Shown: positions 29,486 through 38,513, counted from the first letter of the stretch. The stretch: 64,000 nucleotides of DNA from Cohaesibacter sp. (GCA_025210795.1 JAOAQZ010000016.1:1-64000), one strand, 5' to 3'. Notes: a model not told the origin generated them from the letters alone. Numbers and translations are program-made.

Positions 29486-30778
29486 ATGTTTGATATCAAA
29501 TCCTTGACCTATTATGCTTGCGCGCGCCAAACCGGCAGTTTGACACTGGCCGCGCAAGAATTGGGGGTCTCGGTCTCTGCCATCAGCACCGGCATCAAGC
29601 GGCTGGAAGATTTGCTTTGCATTCCGCTTCTGCTGCGCACCAAAAAAGGCATCACTCCGGCAACGGGCACGGCCTCCATTTTGCAATTCTGCCTGTTGCT
29701 GCTGTCGGGCCTGCACCGGATCGAGCGCGCCTTTGCCGAGGGCAATGCACCCATTGATTTTGCCCAGCTTGAAGAAAAGACCGAGCAGATGATGGCGCTT
29801 GACGACAGCCTTCTACCCTTTCTGCGCGAATGTGCAGGCCTGCGCCTGTCGCCCAAGTTGCTGTTTCGCTTCATAGCTGTCTATGAGCAAGGCAGCATCA
29901 ATCGCGCTGCCAGCAATCTGGGCGTTGCCCAACCCCAGATCAGCCGCCAGATCCGCAAGATCGAAGCCCTTCTGGGCACGCCCATGTTTGCGCGCAAAAG
30001 CACAGGGCAGAATAAGGGCCTGATTGCCCTGCGCAGCGGCGAAATTCTCTATGCGGGGGCGGTCCAGCTGAATGGCATTTGCGAACATATTCTAAAGCGC
30101 AGCGATCTTTTGTTCCGTCAGGAAGTGAAAACCACCAAAATCGGCTGTATTCCGCCCTTTAGCACCAAGAGCGATTTGTGCAATCTGATCAGCGATATTT
30201 GCACCAATTGGCCCCAACTTGACCCCAAGGGCCATATCCGCATCATCACCACCACAACCAACAATCTGGTCACCCAGCTTAAAAATAATGACCTTCATGC
30301 GGTGATCATCGACAGCCCCCGTATGGCCGAAGGCTATGCCGAGCGCGTCCTTGCGCAACATCCGCTTAAACTGGCAGGCAATGATCTGCACCATCTGGAG
30401 GCGGGGCGGCAGGTCAGCCTTGACGAGGTGGCCGATCTTATCAATAACCGCGCCTTTGTGCTGCCCAGCCGCAATACGGGCCTGCGCAATCTGATTGACC
30501 AATGGCTGGAACAGCATGGCCTGAAGGCCCGCTCGCTGATTGAGGTGGATTCCATGACCATTGCCGCAGCATTGACGCGCAATGGCAGTTTCATCTCTCT
30601 TTTGCCTGCCTTTTCCTTCCTTGATGATGACCACACCATCCAGACCTATCCCATCCCCGATGCGCCGGTGCTGGTGCAAAGGCTGGTCTGGAAGAGCGAA
30701 GCCTCGCAAAGTCGGCCCATCGTCAATCTGCACAAAATCATGAACAATCGCCCCCTGCCCCAGATCATCACCTATTGA
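29486..30778 (+). CDS. LysR-type regulator with two DNA-binding domains
   Basis: 430-residue protein about 130 residues longer than usual for LysR. A first winged helix fills residues 1-60 (GSLTLAAQELGVSVSAIS). After a 60-residue linker a second one follows at about 123-185 (GSINRAASNLGVAQPQISR), then one effector-binding domain to the end. It looks like a shortened form of the double LysR at 14566-16572, with the first effector domain reduced to a linker. Divergent orientation points to control of the lyase paralog and perhaps the importer. Both HTH segments are in one unbroken frame. Confidence 0.87.
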   Translation: MFDIKSLTYYACARQTGSLTLAAQELGVSVSAISTGIKRLEDLLCIPLLLRTKKGITPATGTASILQFCLLLLSGLHRIERAFAEGNAPIDFAQLEEKTEQMMALDDSLLPFLRECAGLRLSPKLLFRFIAVYEQGSINRAASNLGVAQPQISRQIRKIEALLGTPMFARKSTGQNKGLIALRSGEILYAGAVQLNGICEHILKRSDLLFRQEVKTTKIGCIPPFSTKSDLCNLISDICTNWPQLDPKGHIRIITTTTNNLVTQLKNNDLHAVIIDSPRMAEGYAERVLAQHPLKLAGNDLHHLEAGRQVSLDEVADLINNRAFVLPSRNTGLRNLIDQWLEQHGLKARSLIEVDSMTIAAALTRNGSFISLLPAFSFLDDDHTIQTYPIPDAPVLVQRLVWKSEASQSRPIVNLHKIMNNRPLPQIITY

Positions 30779-30802
30779 GAGGGGGAAAGGACAGGAAAAT
30801 AG

Positions 30803-30826
30803 AACCAGACCATTGCAAATCTGGTT
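30803..30826 (+). terminator. Hairpin after the two-HTH LysR gene
   Basis: AACCAGA and TCTGGTT with a 10-base loop, 24 bp after the stop. No T run follows, so function as a terminator is uncertain. Confidence 0.35.
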
Positions 30827-30917
30827 GCTCTAGGTTGGGGAAATTTGCTCCCAAAAGCTTATCCAGCCCCAAGCAATTTTCATTTCAGCAAAGGCTGCAA
30901 GCTGATAAGCTTGCCGC

Positions 30918-31376
30918 ATGAACCATTTTAACCACGCATTGCCGTCATTCATAGTGCGCTTCATTCTCACTCTGGGAGTGGGCCTGTTTTTTTGTTTCCA
31001 AAGCATCCCGCAGACATTTGCGACTGATACAGCCAAGATTGAATTTGCTCCCTCCCAATGGGGGATAGATTATACCAAATTTGCCGACTATCCGCTCAGC
31101 GCCATTCTCTCTCATGGAGAAATCGAGTTTCGAAGGAATGCCGCCTCTGAATATGAGGAAGATACCCGAACTGTATGGGCGGATGATCTGGCTCCGGAGA
31201 TAGGCACTGGAGCAATTTCAGAGGCTACAATAGAAGAGATGAAAGAATTCACCCCTCAAATGCTCATTCAGTTTGCCGTGAGACTTGACCCCAAAGACAA
31301 AAAGTACGGGGGACTTTGGTCTGTTGGCAATGCATTTATTGCAAGCAAAATAGCGGGTGCATTATCAAAAAACTAG
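30918..31376 (+). CDS. Small exported protein of unknown function
   Basis: 152 residues. An N-terminal basic-hydrophobic segment (about residues 11-32, LGVGLFFCFQ) looks like a signal peptide, with a possible cleavage before DTAKIEF. The mature part is acidic, with no recognised motif or cysteine pattern. It lies in DNA visibly richer in A and T than its neighbours, so it may be a recent acquisition. No operon partner: the next gene converges from the right. I do not recognise the family. Confidence 0.55.
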   Translation: MNHFNHALPSFIVRFILTLGVGLFFCFQSIPQTFATDTAKIEFAPSQWGIDYTKFADYPLSAILSHGEIEFRRNAASEYEEDTRTVWADDLAPEIGTGAISEATIEEMKEFTPQMLIQFAVRLDPKDKKYGGLWSVGNAFIASKIAGALSKN

Positions 31377-31481
31377 CTCTGTAAACCAATAGGCTAACCG
31401 CACGAACCAGTCCTTGACCATGCCGCCCTTTATGGGACCAAAGGAATAGTTCCGAAAATCAAGGCACGAATGATCAGAGCG

Positions 31482-32417
31482 TTACGGGTAGGAGATTTGC
31501 AGGCGATAATCTGGCTCTTTATGTAGCTGCCAATAGGCTTTGGTGATCGCTTTTGTCAGCGCGCCCACCTCACCTTTGCCGATTTTTTGCCCGTTCACCT
31601 GACTGACCGGCATCACCCCACCAGCGGTTGAGGTGATAAAAGCCTCATCGGCCTCCAAGAGCGCCGCAGCGCTTACAGGCTGCGCTGTGCAGGCAAGGGA
31701 AAGCTGATCGCAGACATCAAAGACGCTTTGGCGGGTGATGCCATGCAAAATGCCCCGAACGGGCGTTGCAACCGCCCCGTCCTTGATGACAAAGAGGTTA
31801 AATCCCGGCCCTTCGGCCAGATTGCCTTCATCATCTTTCAAAACCACTGTCTCGGCCCCCCGTCCATAGGCGGCATAAAGCCCCTGCACCAGATCCAGCC
31901 AATGATAATTTTTGATGGTTGCATCAAGGCTTGAGGGGGGAATGCGCACAATATCGGAAATGGCCAGATGCAGACCGCGCTGCATTTGGTCCTGATTGGC
32001 GACAGAGCCCAAGGGAATGGCAAAGGCCAGGAACTGATTTTGCGCATCGCGCGGATCGCGGCTGAAATCGGGCGAAAAGCCGCGCGTGCAGATGAATTCC
32101 ACATAGGCCTTTTGAAGGCCCGATAAAGCCACGCAATCATGCAGGATTTGCCGCACCTCACCCCTATCATAGGGAATGGCCATATGCAGTTTTTCAAGCC
32201 CCGCAAAAAAGCGCTCGATATGGTCATCAAGGCGAAAGAAAGCCCCGTCCCAGACATGGACCACATCATAGGTGGCATCGGAATGCAAAAAGCCATAATC
32301 AAGCACCGACAGTTTGGCCTCGCTCATGGGCAGAAACTGATCATCCATAAACGCAATACCGGGCGGATAGGATTTGGGGTCGCGGTGGCGCGGTGTGATA
32401 GGTGGCAAAGATGGCAT
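31482..32417 (-). CDS. Class IV aminotransferase (D-amino acid/branched-chain type)
   Basis: 311-residue fold-type IV PLP enzyme. Lys169 in DATIKNYHWL is the PLP lysine, and NLAEGPGFNLFV carries the conserved Glu that contacts PLP. Substrate class (D-amino acids, branched-chain, or an (R)-amine) cannot be set from motifs. It lies just downstream of the Xre-cupin regulator on the same strand, with a 15-bp gap. Confidence 0.82.
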   Translation of the reverse strand: MPSLPPITPRHRDPKSYPPGIAFMDDQFLPMSEAKLSVLDYGFLHSDATYDVVHVWDGAFFRLDDHIERFFAGLEKLHMAIPYDRGEVRQILHDCVALSGLQKAYVEFICTRGFSPDFSRDPRDAQNQFLAFAIPLGSVANQDQMQRGLHLAISDIVRIPPSSLDATIKNYHWLDLVQGLYAAYGRGAETVVLKDDEGNLAEGPGFNLFVIKDGAVATPVRGILHGITRQSVFDVCDQLSLACTAQPVSAAALLEADEAFITSTAGGVMPVSQVNGQKIGKGEVGALTKAITKAYWQLHKEPDYRLQISYP

Positions 32418-32432
32418 AGTGACGATATCCCT

Positions 32433-33038
32433 TTAAAAACTGGGGGGCGTGCAGGCGGAAATGCAGACGCAGGGGACCGAGCCGGTATTGCGAAAGCGGT
32501 GCGGCAGGTGGCTTTCAAAATACCATGCATCCCCGACAGAGAGCAGGCGGCGCTCTTCCCCCACGCTAACCTCAAGACAGCCCGCCATCACGATCCCGCA
32601 TTCTTCACCCTCATGGCTGAGCGCCACCCGTCCGGTATCAGCGCCGGGCTGGAAGGTTTCAAACAGCATTTGAATGGCCTTATCGGGCCTATCTGCCCCC
32701 ACAAGGCGAAAGGAGACGGCGCCTTTGCCAATCTCCAGCAAATCACTGGCTTTGTAAAAGCAGGACCGCTCGAGCGACATATCAAGGCTGAAAAAACTGC
32801 CAAGATCCATGGGGATGCCATCGAGAATGCGCTTGAGCGCCCCCACAGACGGATTGGACTGGCCATTTTCAATCAGGGAAACCGTGGCATTGGCAACACC
32901 GGCCCGCTTGGCCAGCGCCCGTTGCGACAGGCCATGTTGCTCGCGCACCCTTCGCAGGCGCGCACCAATGGCATCTTTAACTGCGTCAAGATCATCGCCG
33001 GTCTGTGCGGTTTTTTCATCCTCCAGATGGCCTGCCAT
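32433..33038 (-). CDS. Xre-family regulator with cupin sensor domain
   Basis: 201 residues from the ATG at 33038; a TTG 60 bases upstream would begin inside the palindromic operator-like site and is rejected. Residues about 22-80 form a helix-turn-helix (LSQRALAKRAGVANATVSLIE). The C-terminal half is a cupin barrel (SHEGEECGIVMAG, ESHLPHRFRNTG). This layout is that of PuuR-like repressors of amine and amino acid catabolism. It is divergent from the class III aminotransferase and upstream of the class IV aminotransferase, both plausible targets. Confidence 0.87.
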   Translation of the reverse strand: MAGHLEDEKTAQTGDDLDAVKDAIGARLRRVREQHGLSQRALAKRAGVANATVSLIENGQSNPSVGALKRILDGIPMDLGSFFSLDMSLERSCFYKASDLLEIGKGAVSFRLVGADRPDKAIQMLFETFQPGADTGRVALSHEGEECGIVMAGCLEVSVGEERRLLSVGDAWYFESHLPHRFRNTGSVPCVCISACTPPSF

Positions 33039-33079
33039 AGCCCGTCTCCCCGCCTGTTTGGCTCCCGTATTGTTAAATG

Positions 33080-33097
33080 TGTTTAATATTCTAAACA
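33080..33097. promoter_or_regulatory. Candidate Xre-cupin operator
   Basis: TGTTTA-ATATTC-TAAACA is a perfect 6-6-6 inverted repeat in the AT-rich gap between the divergent Xre-cupin gene and the class III aminotransferase. It is placed to control both. Confidence 0.5.
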
Positions 33098-33289
33098 ATA
33101 TTCTTACATGTCATTATTTTTCAAGCTCTTATCGCGAGTAAATAAGTGACTTGTTCAGAATATCAAAAAACCGCAGACTGGGACTTCAAATCAAGAACCA
33201 CGCCAACCCGATAGTGTTGACCCACAGCCCAAACCCTCACTGCCCCCACAGGGTGCCAGAGGGGGGGCCGCCCAGAGAGGAGGACTGCC

Positions 33290-34621
33290 ATGAATGCGCC
33301 GACCAAACCCGTCATGCCCAATGACTTGCAGAATTACTGGATGCCGTTCACGGCCAACCGGGCGTTTAAACAAGACCCGCGCATTGTGGTCTCAGCCGAT
33401 GGCATGCATTACAAAAGCGATGACGGGCGCGACATTCTGGATGGGACTGCCGGCCTTTGGTGCGTGAATGCGGGCCATAATGCGCCGCGCATTACACAGG
33501 CCGTTCAGCAGCAGGTGGCCGAGCTTGATTACGCGCCCTGCTTCCAGTTTGGCCATCCCAAAGCGTTTGAGCTGGCCAACCGCGTCAGCGCCCTGTTCCC
33601 CGACGGGATGGACCATGTCTTCTTCACCAATTCCGGTTCAGAATCGGTGGATACAGCGCTTAAAATTGCGCTTCATTATCACCGCATGCGCGGGGATGCT
33701 GCCCGCACCCGCCTGATCGGGCGCGAGCGCGGCTATCACGGCACCGGCTTTGGTGGCATTTCCGTTGGCGGCATTGTCAAAAACCGCATGCATTTCGGCT
33801 CTATGCTGACCGGTGTTGACCATCTGCCCCATACCCATGATCTGGAAAAGAATGCCTTTGCCAAAGGCTGCCCCGAGCATGGCGCGGAAAAGGCCGATGC
33901 GCTGATTGATATCGCCACCTTGCATGACCCCTCCACCATTGCCGCGGTGATTGTGGAGCCAATGGCAGGCTCGACCGGCGTCTTGCTGCCACCAAAGGGC
34001 TATCTCAAGCGCCTGCGCGACTTGTGCGACCGCTATGGCATTTTGCTGATTTTTGATGAGGTCATTACCGGCTTTGGCCGCCTTGGCGCGGCAACTGCGG
34101 CCGAGTTTTTTGGCGTCACGCCAGACATCATCACCACCGCAAAAGGCCTGACCAACGGGGTCGTTCCGGCGGGTGCTGTGATTGTCTCCAACAAGATTTA
34201 CGATTCGGCCATGGAAAATGCCGATGCGCCGATTGAGCTGTTCCACGGCTATACCTATTCCGGCCATCCCATTGCTGCCGCTGCAGGCCTTGCCGCCCTT
34301 GAAACCTATCGCGAAGAGCAGATGTTCGAGCGTGTGGCCGATCTCTCCCCCTATTGGGAACAGGCGGTGCATAGCCTTAAAGGCACCAAACATGTGATTG
34401 ATTTGCGCAATCTTGGCCTTGTCGGTGCCATTGAGCTGGCCCCGCGCGAAAGCGCTCCGGGCGCTCGCGGTATGGAAGTGATGCTGAAAGCGTGGGAGAA
34501 GGGCATTATGGTGCGGGTCACCGGTGATATTCTGGCGCTCTCTCCACCTTTCATCATTAAAAAAGAGCAGATCGACCAGATCTTCAACACCTTGGCTGAC
34601 ATTCTGCCAACCATCGATTAA
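33290..34621 (+). CDS. Class III omega-aminotransferase (beta-alanine:pyruvate type)
   Basis: 443-residue fold-type I PLP enzyme close to omega-amino acid:pyruvate aminotransferases. N-terminal NYWMPFTANRAFK and GTAGLWCVNAGH are typical of that subgroup. The PLP lysine is Lys285 in TTAKGLTNG, and the Asp of IFDEVITGFGR contacts the pyridine nitrogen. It transfers an amino group from beta-alanine or another omega-amine to pyruvate. AGAGAGGAGG precedes the ATG. Monocistronic, closed by a strong terminator. Confidence 0.9.
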   Translation: MNAPTKPVMPNDLQNYWMPFTANRAFKQDPRIVVSADGMHYKSDDGRDILDGTAGLWCVNAGHNAPRITQAVQQQVAELDYAPCFQFGHPKAFELANRVSALFPDGMDHVFFTNSGSESVDTALKIALHYHRMRGDAARTRLIGRERGYHGTGFGGISVGGIVKNRMHFGSMLTGVDHLPHTHDLEKNAFAKGCPEHGAEKADALIDIATLHDPSTIAAVIVEPMAGSTGVLLPPKGYLKRLRDLCDRYGILLIFDEVITGFGRLGAATAAEFFGVTPDIITTAKGLTNGVVPAGAVIVSNKIYDSAMENADAPIELFHGYTYSGHPIAAAAGLAALETYREEQMFERVADLSPYWEQAVHSLKGTKHVIDLRNLGLVGAIELAPRESAPGARGMEVMLKAWEKGIMVRVTGDILALSPPFIIKKEQIDQIFNTLADILPTID

Positions 34622-34651
34622 CCGGCTTGATTGCCTAGCCAGACCAAACAA

Positions 34652-34694
34652 AAAAAGCCGCCCTGATCTACCAGATCAATCAGGGCGGCTTTTC
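34652..34694. terminator. Bidirectional terminator
   Basis: GCCGCCCTGAT pairs with ATCAGGGCGGC, with an A run on the left and a T run on the right. It serves the aminotransferase and the convergent FAH-type gene. Confidence 0.88.
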
Positions 34695-34724
34695 TACTGG
34701 TGCGATCGGCGCTGAGGCCTTAAT

Positions 34725-35579
34725 TCACGCTTGGCGCAGCCTCTGGGTCTGCACCCCAAGGCCCTCGACCGACAGGCGCATCACATTGCCCTCTTTCAGA
34801 TAGACCGGCGGCTTTTGCCCCATGCCAACCCCCGGCGGGGTGCCGGTTGAGATAATATCCCCTGCTTGCAAGCTCATAAACTGGCTGCAATAGGCAATAA
34901 GATGCGGGATTTTATAAACCATGGTGGCCGAGCTGCCATTCTGGTAGCGCTTGCCATCCACCTCCAGCCACATGGGAAGGGCATCAAAATCACCCACCTC
35001 ATCAAGGGTCACAAGCCACGGGCCGATGGGGCCAAAGGTATCGCAGCCCTTGCCCTTGTCCCACGTGCCCGCGCGATCAAGCTGATAGTCGCGCTCGGAA
35101 ATATCGTTGACCACGCAAAGCCCCGCAACGTGAGAAAGCGCGTCTTTTTCCTCGATATAAGAGCCGCCCGTGCCAATCACCACGCCCAGCTCTACCTCCC
35201 AATCGGTCTTGGTGGAGCCTTTGGGGATCAGCACATAATCATCAGGGCCGCAAATGGCAGATGTCCATTTGTTAAAAATGACCGGCTCGGGCGGAATGGC
35301 CATGCCCGCTTCTGCCGCGTGATCGGCATAATTGAGCCCGATGCAGATAAATTTGCCAACCGAGCCGACGCAAGGCCCAAGGCGCAGCTCACTTTGGGAC
35401 ACGCCATTCACAAGCGGCAGGCTCTCCACATCAAGGCCTTTCAGTCGCTCAAGGCTTTGCGCCTCAAGCGCCTCCCCCGCAACATCATCAATATGGGCGG
35501 ATAAATCCCGCACGCGGCCAGCACCATCCAGCAAGCCCGGCTTTTCTGCCCCCTTGGGCCCAAAGCGTAGAAGTTTCAT
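34725..35579 (-). CDS. Fumarylacetoacetate hydrolase family protein
   Basis: 284 residues from the ATG at 35579 (MKLLRFG, the standard family start); the frame runs upstream through the tandem repeat region but that part is not coding. Motifs: GKFICIGLNYADHAAE, metal ligands in EVELGVVIG and VVNDISERDYQ, and the STGTPPGVGMGQ loop. Members cleave or decarboxylate beta-keto acids or hydrolyse acylpyruvates; the exact substrate is unknown. Single gene. Confidence 0.88.
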   Translation of the reverse strand: MKLLRFGPKGAEKPGLLDGAGRVRDLSAHIDDVAGEALEAQSLERLKGLDVESLPLVNGVSQSELRLGPCVGSVGKFICIGLNYADHAAEAGMAIPPEPVIFNKWTSAICGPDDYVLIPKGSTKTDWEVELGVVIGTGGSYIEEKDALSHVAGLCVVNDISERDYQLDRAGTWDKGKGCDTFGPIGPWLVTLDEVGDFDALPMWLEVDGKRYQNGSSATMVYKIPHLIAYCSQFMSLQAGDIISTGTPPGVGMGQKPPVYLKEGNVMRLSVEGLGVQTQRLRQA

Positions 35580-35592
35580 CCCTGTCTCCTTC

Positions 35593-35738
35593 TTTGCTGG
35601 CACTTTGCCGCCCGCCAACCCAAAGTGCAATGGCTCCGCCATGTTTGCTGGTATTTTGCCGCCCACAGGCCCAATGTGCAATTGCCCCTATAGTCGCGGG
35701 CACTTAACCACCCACCAATCCAAAGCGCAATGGCTGCA
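35593..35738. repeat. Three degenerate tandem repeats of about 50 bp
   Basis: Copies start at 35593, 35644 and 35693 (spacing 51 and 49 bp). Each contains a CTTTGCCGCCC-like block, then CCAAAGTGCAATGGCT or a variant. They lie in the leader of the FAH-type gene, opposite the upstream part of the GFA gene. Confidence 0.75.
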
Positions 35739-35847
35739 TCTTTTTTGTGCACCATGTCGCTCCTATGGCCTCGCCGTCCGGCAAAATGCCGTATGGCTGG
35801 AGGGAAAGGCCCAAATCTTTGGACAAAACGAGAGAAAGGGAGCAAGG

Positions 35848-36240
35848 ATGAGCAATCATAAAGGCAGCTGCCTGTGCGGGGCTATTCGCTATGAGGTGGA
35901 AGGGGACTTGCGGCCCGTTATGGCCTGCCACTGCACCCAGTGCCGCAAGACAAGCGGCCATTATGTAGCGGCAACCCAGTGCAGCACCAAGGCGCTGACC
36001 ATCCATGGCACTGTCCGCTGGTATCACTCGTCAGAGCAAGCACGGCGCGGATTTTGCCCCACCTGCGGCAGTCCGCTCTTCTGGCAGCCGGGGGACCGGT
36101 CGGTCACCTCGATCTTTGCCGGCAGCCTTGACGGGGACACCGGCCTGCGCCTTGAAAGCCAGATCCATTCAGAAACCAAGGGCGACTATTATGATCTGCC
36201 CGCAATTCCCGTTTGCAAGCAGGAGCCGATCAAGCCTTAG
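35848..36240 (+). CDS. GFA/CENP-V family zinc protein
   Basis: 130-residue protein of the glutathione-dependent formaldehyde-activating (Gfa) fold. Zinc cysteines are seen in SCLCGAIRY, ACHCTQCRKTSG and FCPTCGSPLF. ATG at 35848 follows AAAGGGAGCAAGG. Most members have unproven activity, so only the fold is claimed. Convergent with the TRAP dctM gene at a distance of 21 bp. Confidence 0.85.
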   Translation: MSNHKGSCLCGAIRYEVEGDLRPVMACHCTQCRKTSGHYVAATQCSTKALTIHGTVRWYHSSEQARRGFCPTCGSPLFWQPGDRSVTSIFAGSLDGDTGLRLESQIHSETKGDYYDLPAIPVCKQEPIKP

Positions 36241-36261
36241 AGCTGCAGGAAGGATCGTGCC

Positions 36262-37830
36262 CTAAAAAACTGCCTTTGGCAGCCAGGTGGCCAATTGCGG
36301 CACGAACCAGATAACGGCAACCGCCACACCTTGCAGCAAGATGAAGGGCGCCACACCGGCATAAATCTGGCCGGTGGTAATTTCTGGCGGAGCCGCCCCG
36401 CGCAAATAAAAGAGCGAGAAGCCAAAGGGCGGGGTGAGGAAGGAGGTTTGCAGATTGATCGCAATCAGAATGGCCAGCCAGACCGGATCATGCCCCATCA
36501 TAATAAGAACAGGCGCGATGAGCGGCAGCAGGATCACCGTGATTTCAACAAAATCAAGGAAGAAGCCCAGAATGAAAATCAGCGCCATACAGAAGAGCAA
36601 GGCCCCAACAGGTCCGCCGGGCATAGCCTGCAAAATCTCGGCCACCCGATCATCCCCTCCAAGGCCCACAAAAACCAGCGAGAAGATGGAAGCGGTCAGG
36701 ATGGTGGCAAAGATCATGGCCGTGACCGTCATGGTTGAGGTAAGGGCCGAGGCCAAAATGGCCTTTTTGTGCGATTGATAGAGCGAGGCGGCAATAGCGG
36801 CGATCCCGATCAGCGCCAGCACCACATAGCCTGCGCCCAGAAGCTGTTCAAAGCCGGTAATGTCGCTGCGCTGGAAGCGTACAGGGGCAAGCCCTGCGGC
36901 AATGGCCAGAATGAGCAAGGCTGCAACGCCGCAGAGGATAAGGGTGCGATTGGCACCCTGCTTGATGCCCGCCAGCAAAATGGCCCCGATAGCGCCAACA
37001 GACGCCGCCTCAGTCGGGGTGGCAATGCCGCCCAAAATAGCCCCGAGCACGGCAATGATCAGCATAACCGGCGGCAGGATGGCCCCAAAGACCGCCTTGC
37101 GCGATGGCCGCACCTCTTGTGGGGGCGCAGGCGGCATATCCTGCGGGCGCACCATACCGCGCAACAGGATATAAAGAATATAGATGGTCACCATGGTCAG
37201 GCCCGGAACAAGGGCTCCGGCAAAGATCTGGCCGACCGAAATGGTCTCGATGGTGAATTTGCCCTGCTCATATTGCGCCTGCTGATAGGCGCTGGACATC
37301 ACGTCTGAAAGGATGATCAGCAAGGTCGAGGGCGGAATGATCTGGCCCAACGTGCCCGAGGTGCAGACAATGCCCGAGGCAAGGCGGGCATCATAGCCGG
37401 TGCGCAGCATGGTTGGCAGGGCAATCATGCCCATGGCAATCACTGTTGCGCCAACAATGCCGGTGGATGCGGCCAGCAAGGCCCCCACCAGCACCACAGA
37501 AATGCCAAGACCACCGCGCAGCTGGCCAAAGAGCCGCCCCATCGTGTCCAGCAATTCCTCGGCAATGCGTGATCGCTCCAGCACCACACCCATCAGCACA
37601 AAGAGCGGGATAGCAATCAGCACATCATTGGTCAGCACCCCAAAGACGCGCTGGCCCAAACCGCCCAGAAGGGCAATATTCATCTCGCCCGCAGCCCAGC
37701 CAAAATAGGCAAAGGCGACCGCCACTCCGGCAATGGAGAAAGAGACAGGAAAGCCCAGAAGGATACAGCCCATCAAGGCGGCAAACATCAACAGATCAAG
37801 ATTGTCAACCAACAGCGCAACCAAAGTCAT
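36262..37830 (-). CDS. dctM: TRAP transporter large permease, extended form
   Basis: 522-residue DctM subunit, about 90 residues longer than the first one in this window, with an added hydrophobic region in the middle (about residues 265-380). The family block GTLGQIIPPSTLLIIL is present. The start overlaps the dctQ stop by 4 bp. Confidence 0.92.
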   Translation of the reverse strand: MTLVALLVDNLDLLMFAALMGCILLGFPVSFSIAGVAVAFAYFGWAAGEMNIALLGGLGQRVFGVLTNDVLIAIPLFVLMGVVLERSRIAEELLDTMGRLFGQLRGGLGISVVLVGALLAASTGIVGATVIAMGMIALPTMLRTGYDARLASGIVCTSGTLGQIIPPSTLLIILSDVMSSAYQQAQYEQGKFTIETISVGQIFAGALVPGLTMVTIYILYILLRGMVRPQDMPPAPPQEVRPSRKAVFGAILPPVMLIIAVLGAILGGIATPTEAASVGAIGAILLAGIKQGANRTLILCGVAALLILAIAAGLAPVRFQRSDITGFEQLLGAGYVVLALIGIAAIAASLYQSHKKAILASALTSTMTVTAMIFATILTASIFSLVFVGLGGDDRVAEILQAMPGGPVGALLFCMALIFILGFFLDFVEITVILLPLIAPVLIMMGHDPVWLAILIAINLQTSFLTPPFGFSLFYLRGAAPPEITTGQIYAGVAPFILLQGVAVAVIWFVPQLATWLPKAVF

Positions 37831-38420
37831 TGAGCAGTGCCCCCGGATGTATCTTCTAAAGACTTGCCGGATGGACCATCAGATTTTCTATCAGACTTGG
37901 CATCCGATTGGGCATCCGATTGGGCACCAGAGGCAAGGAGAAGGATCTGGCGCATCAGGCACGCCAGCGATTGAAGAATAAGCAAAAGGCAAAAAGCAGG
38001 AATAAGGCTTTTCATCAGCCACAAAGCGGGAATGCCGCCAACCGAGATCGGCCCTTCCCAAATAGCCCAGCTATTGCGCACCGAGGGCCATGACCAGTAA
38101 AGCAGGGCCGTCATGGAAGGCAGCAGCAACAGCGCATGACCAAAGGCATCAATGCGCGCCTTGCCGCGCGTCGCAAGCTTGGCATAAAAAATATCAACCC
38201 GCACATGATCATCAATCAAAAGGGTATAACCGGCCCCCAGCATGAAAAGGGCCGAATGCAGGTAAAGCACGCTTTCGTTAAGCGCAATGGATGAAAATCC
38301 GAACACATAGCGCAGCAACACCACACCAAATTGCAAAAGAACCATCAAAAGGGCAAACCAGCGGGCAGTCATCCCCACCCGGTGATTGATCCTGTCGAGA
38401 AAGGATGCGAGCTGTTCCAT
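37827..38420 (-). CDS. dctQ: TRAP transporter small permease with SD-repeat tail
   Basis: 197 residues from the ATG at 38420 (upstream in-frame codons lack a ribosome site). Four hydrophobic segments, then a C-terminal tail of repeated xSD units (AQSDAQSDAKSDRKSD), coded by an imperfect 12-bp DNA repeat around 37880-37925. The tail is hydrophilic and probably disordered. Confidence 0.87.
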   Translation of the reverse strand: MEQLASFLDRINHRVGMTARWFALLMVLLQFGVVLLRYVFGFSSIALNESVLYLHSALFMLGAGYTLLIDDHVRVDIFYAKLATRGKARIDAFGHALLLLPSMTALLYWSWPSVRNSWAIWEGPISVGGIPALWLMKSLIPAFCLLLILQSLACLMRQILLLASGAQSDAQSDAKSDRKSDGPSGKSLEDTSGGTAQ

Positions 38421-38513
38421 AAGGGTCCTCAAAGCAGCATGGCGCCGGACGGGCCGGATCGCGCGCAAAAATGCCAGCGCAGAAGCATCCGCGCTGGCAT
38501 TCTTATAGCTTTT

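Noticed and set aside
35593..35738. CRISPR array
   Set aside because: The three repeats are degenerate, adjoin each other without unique spacers and have no cas genes near.
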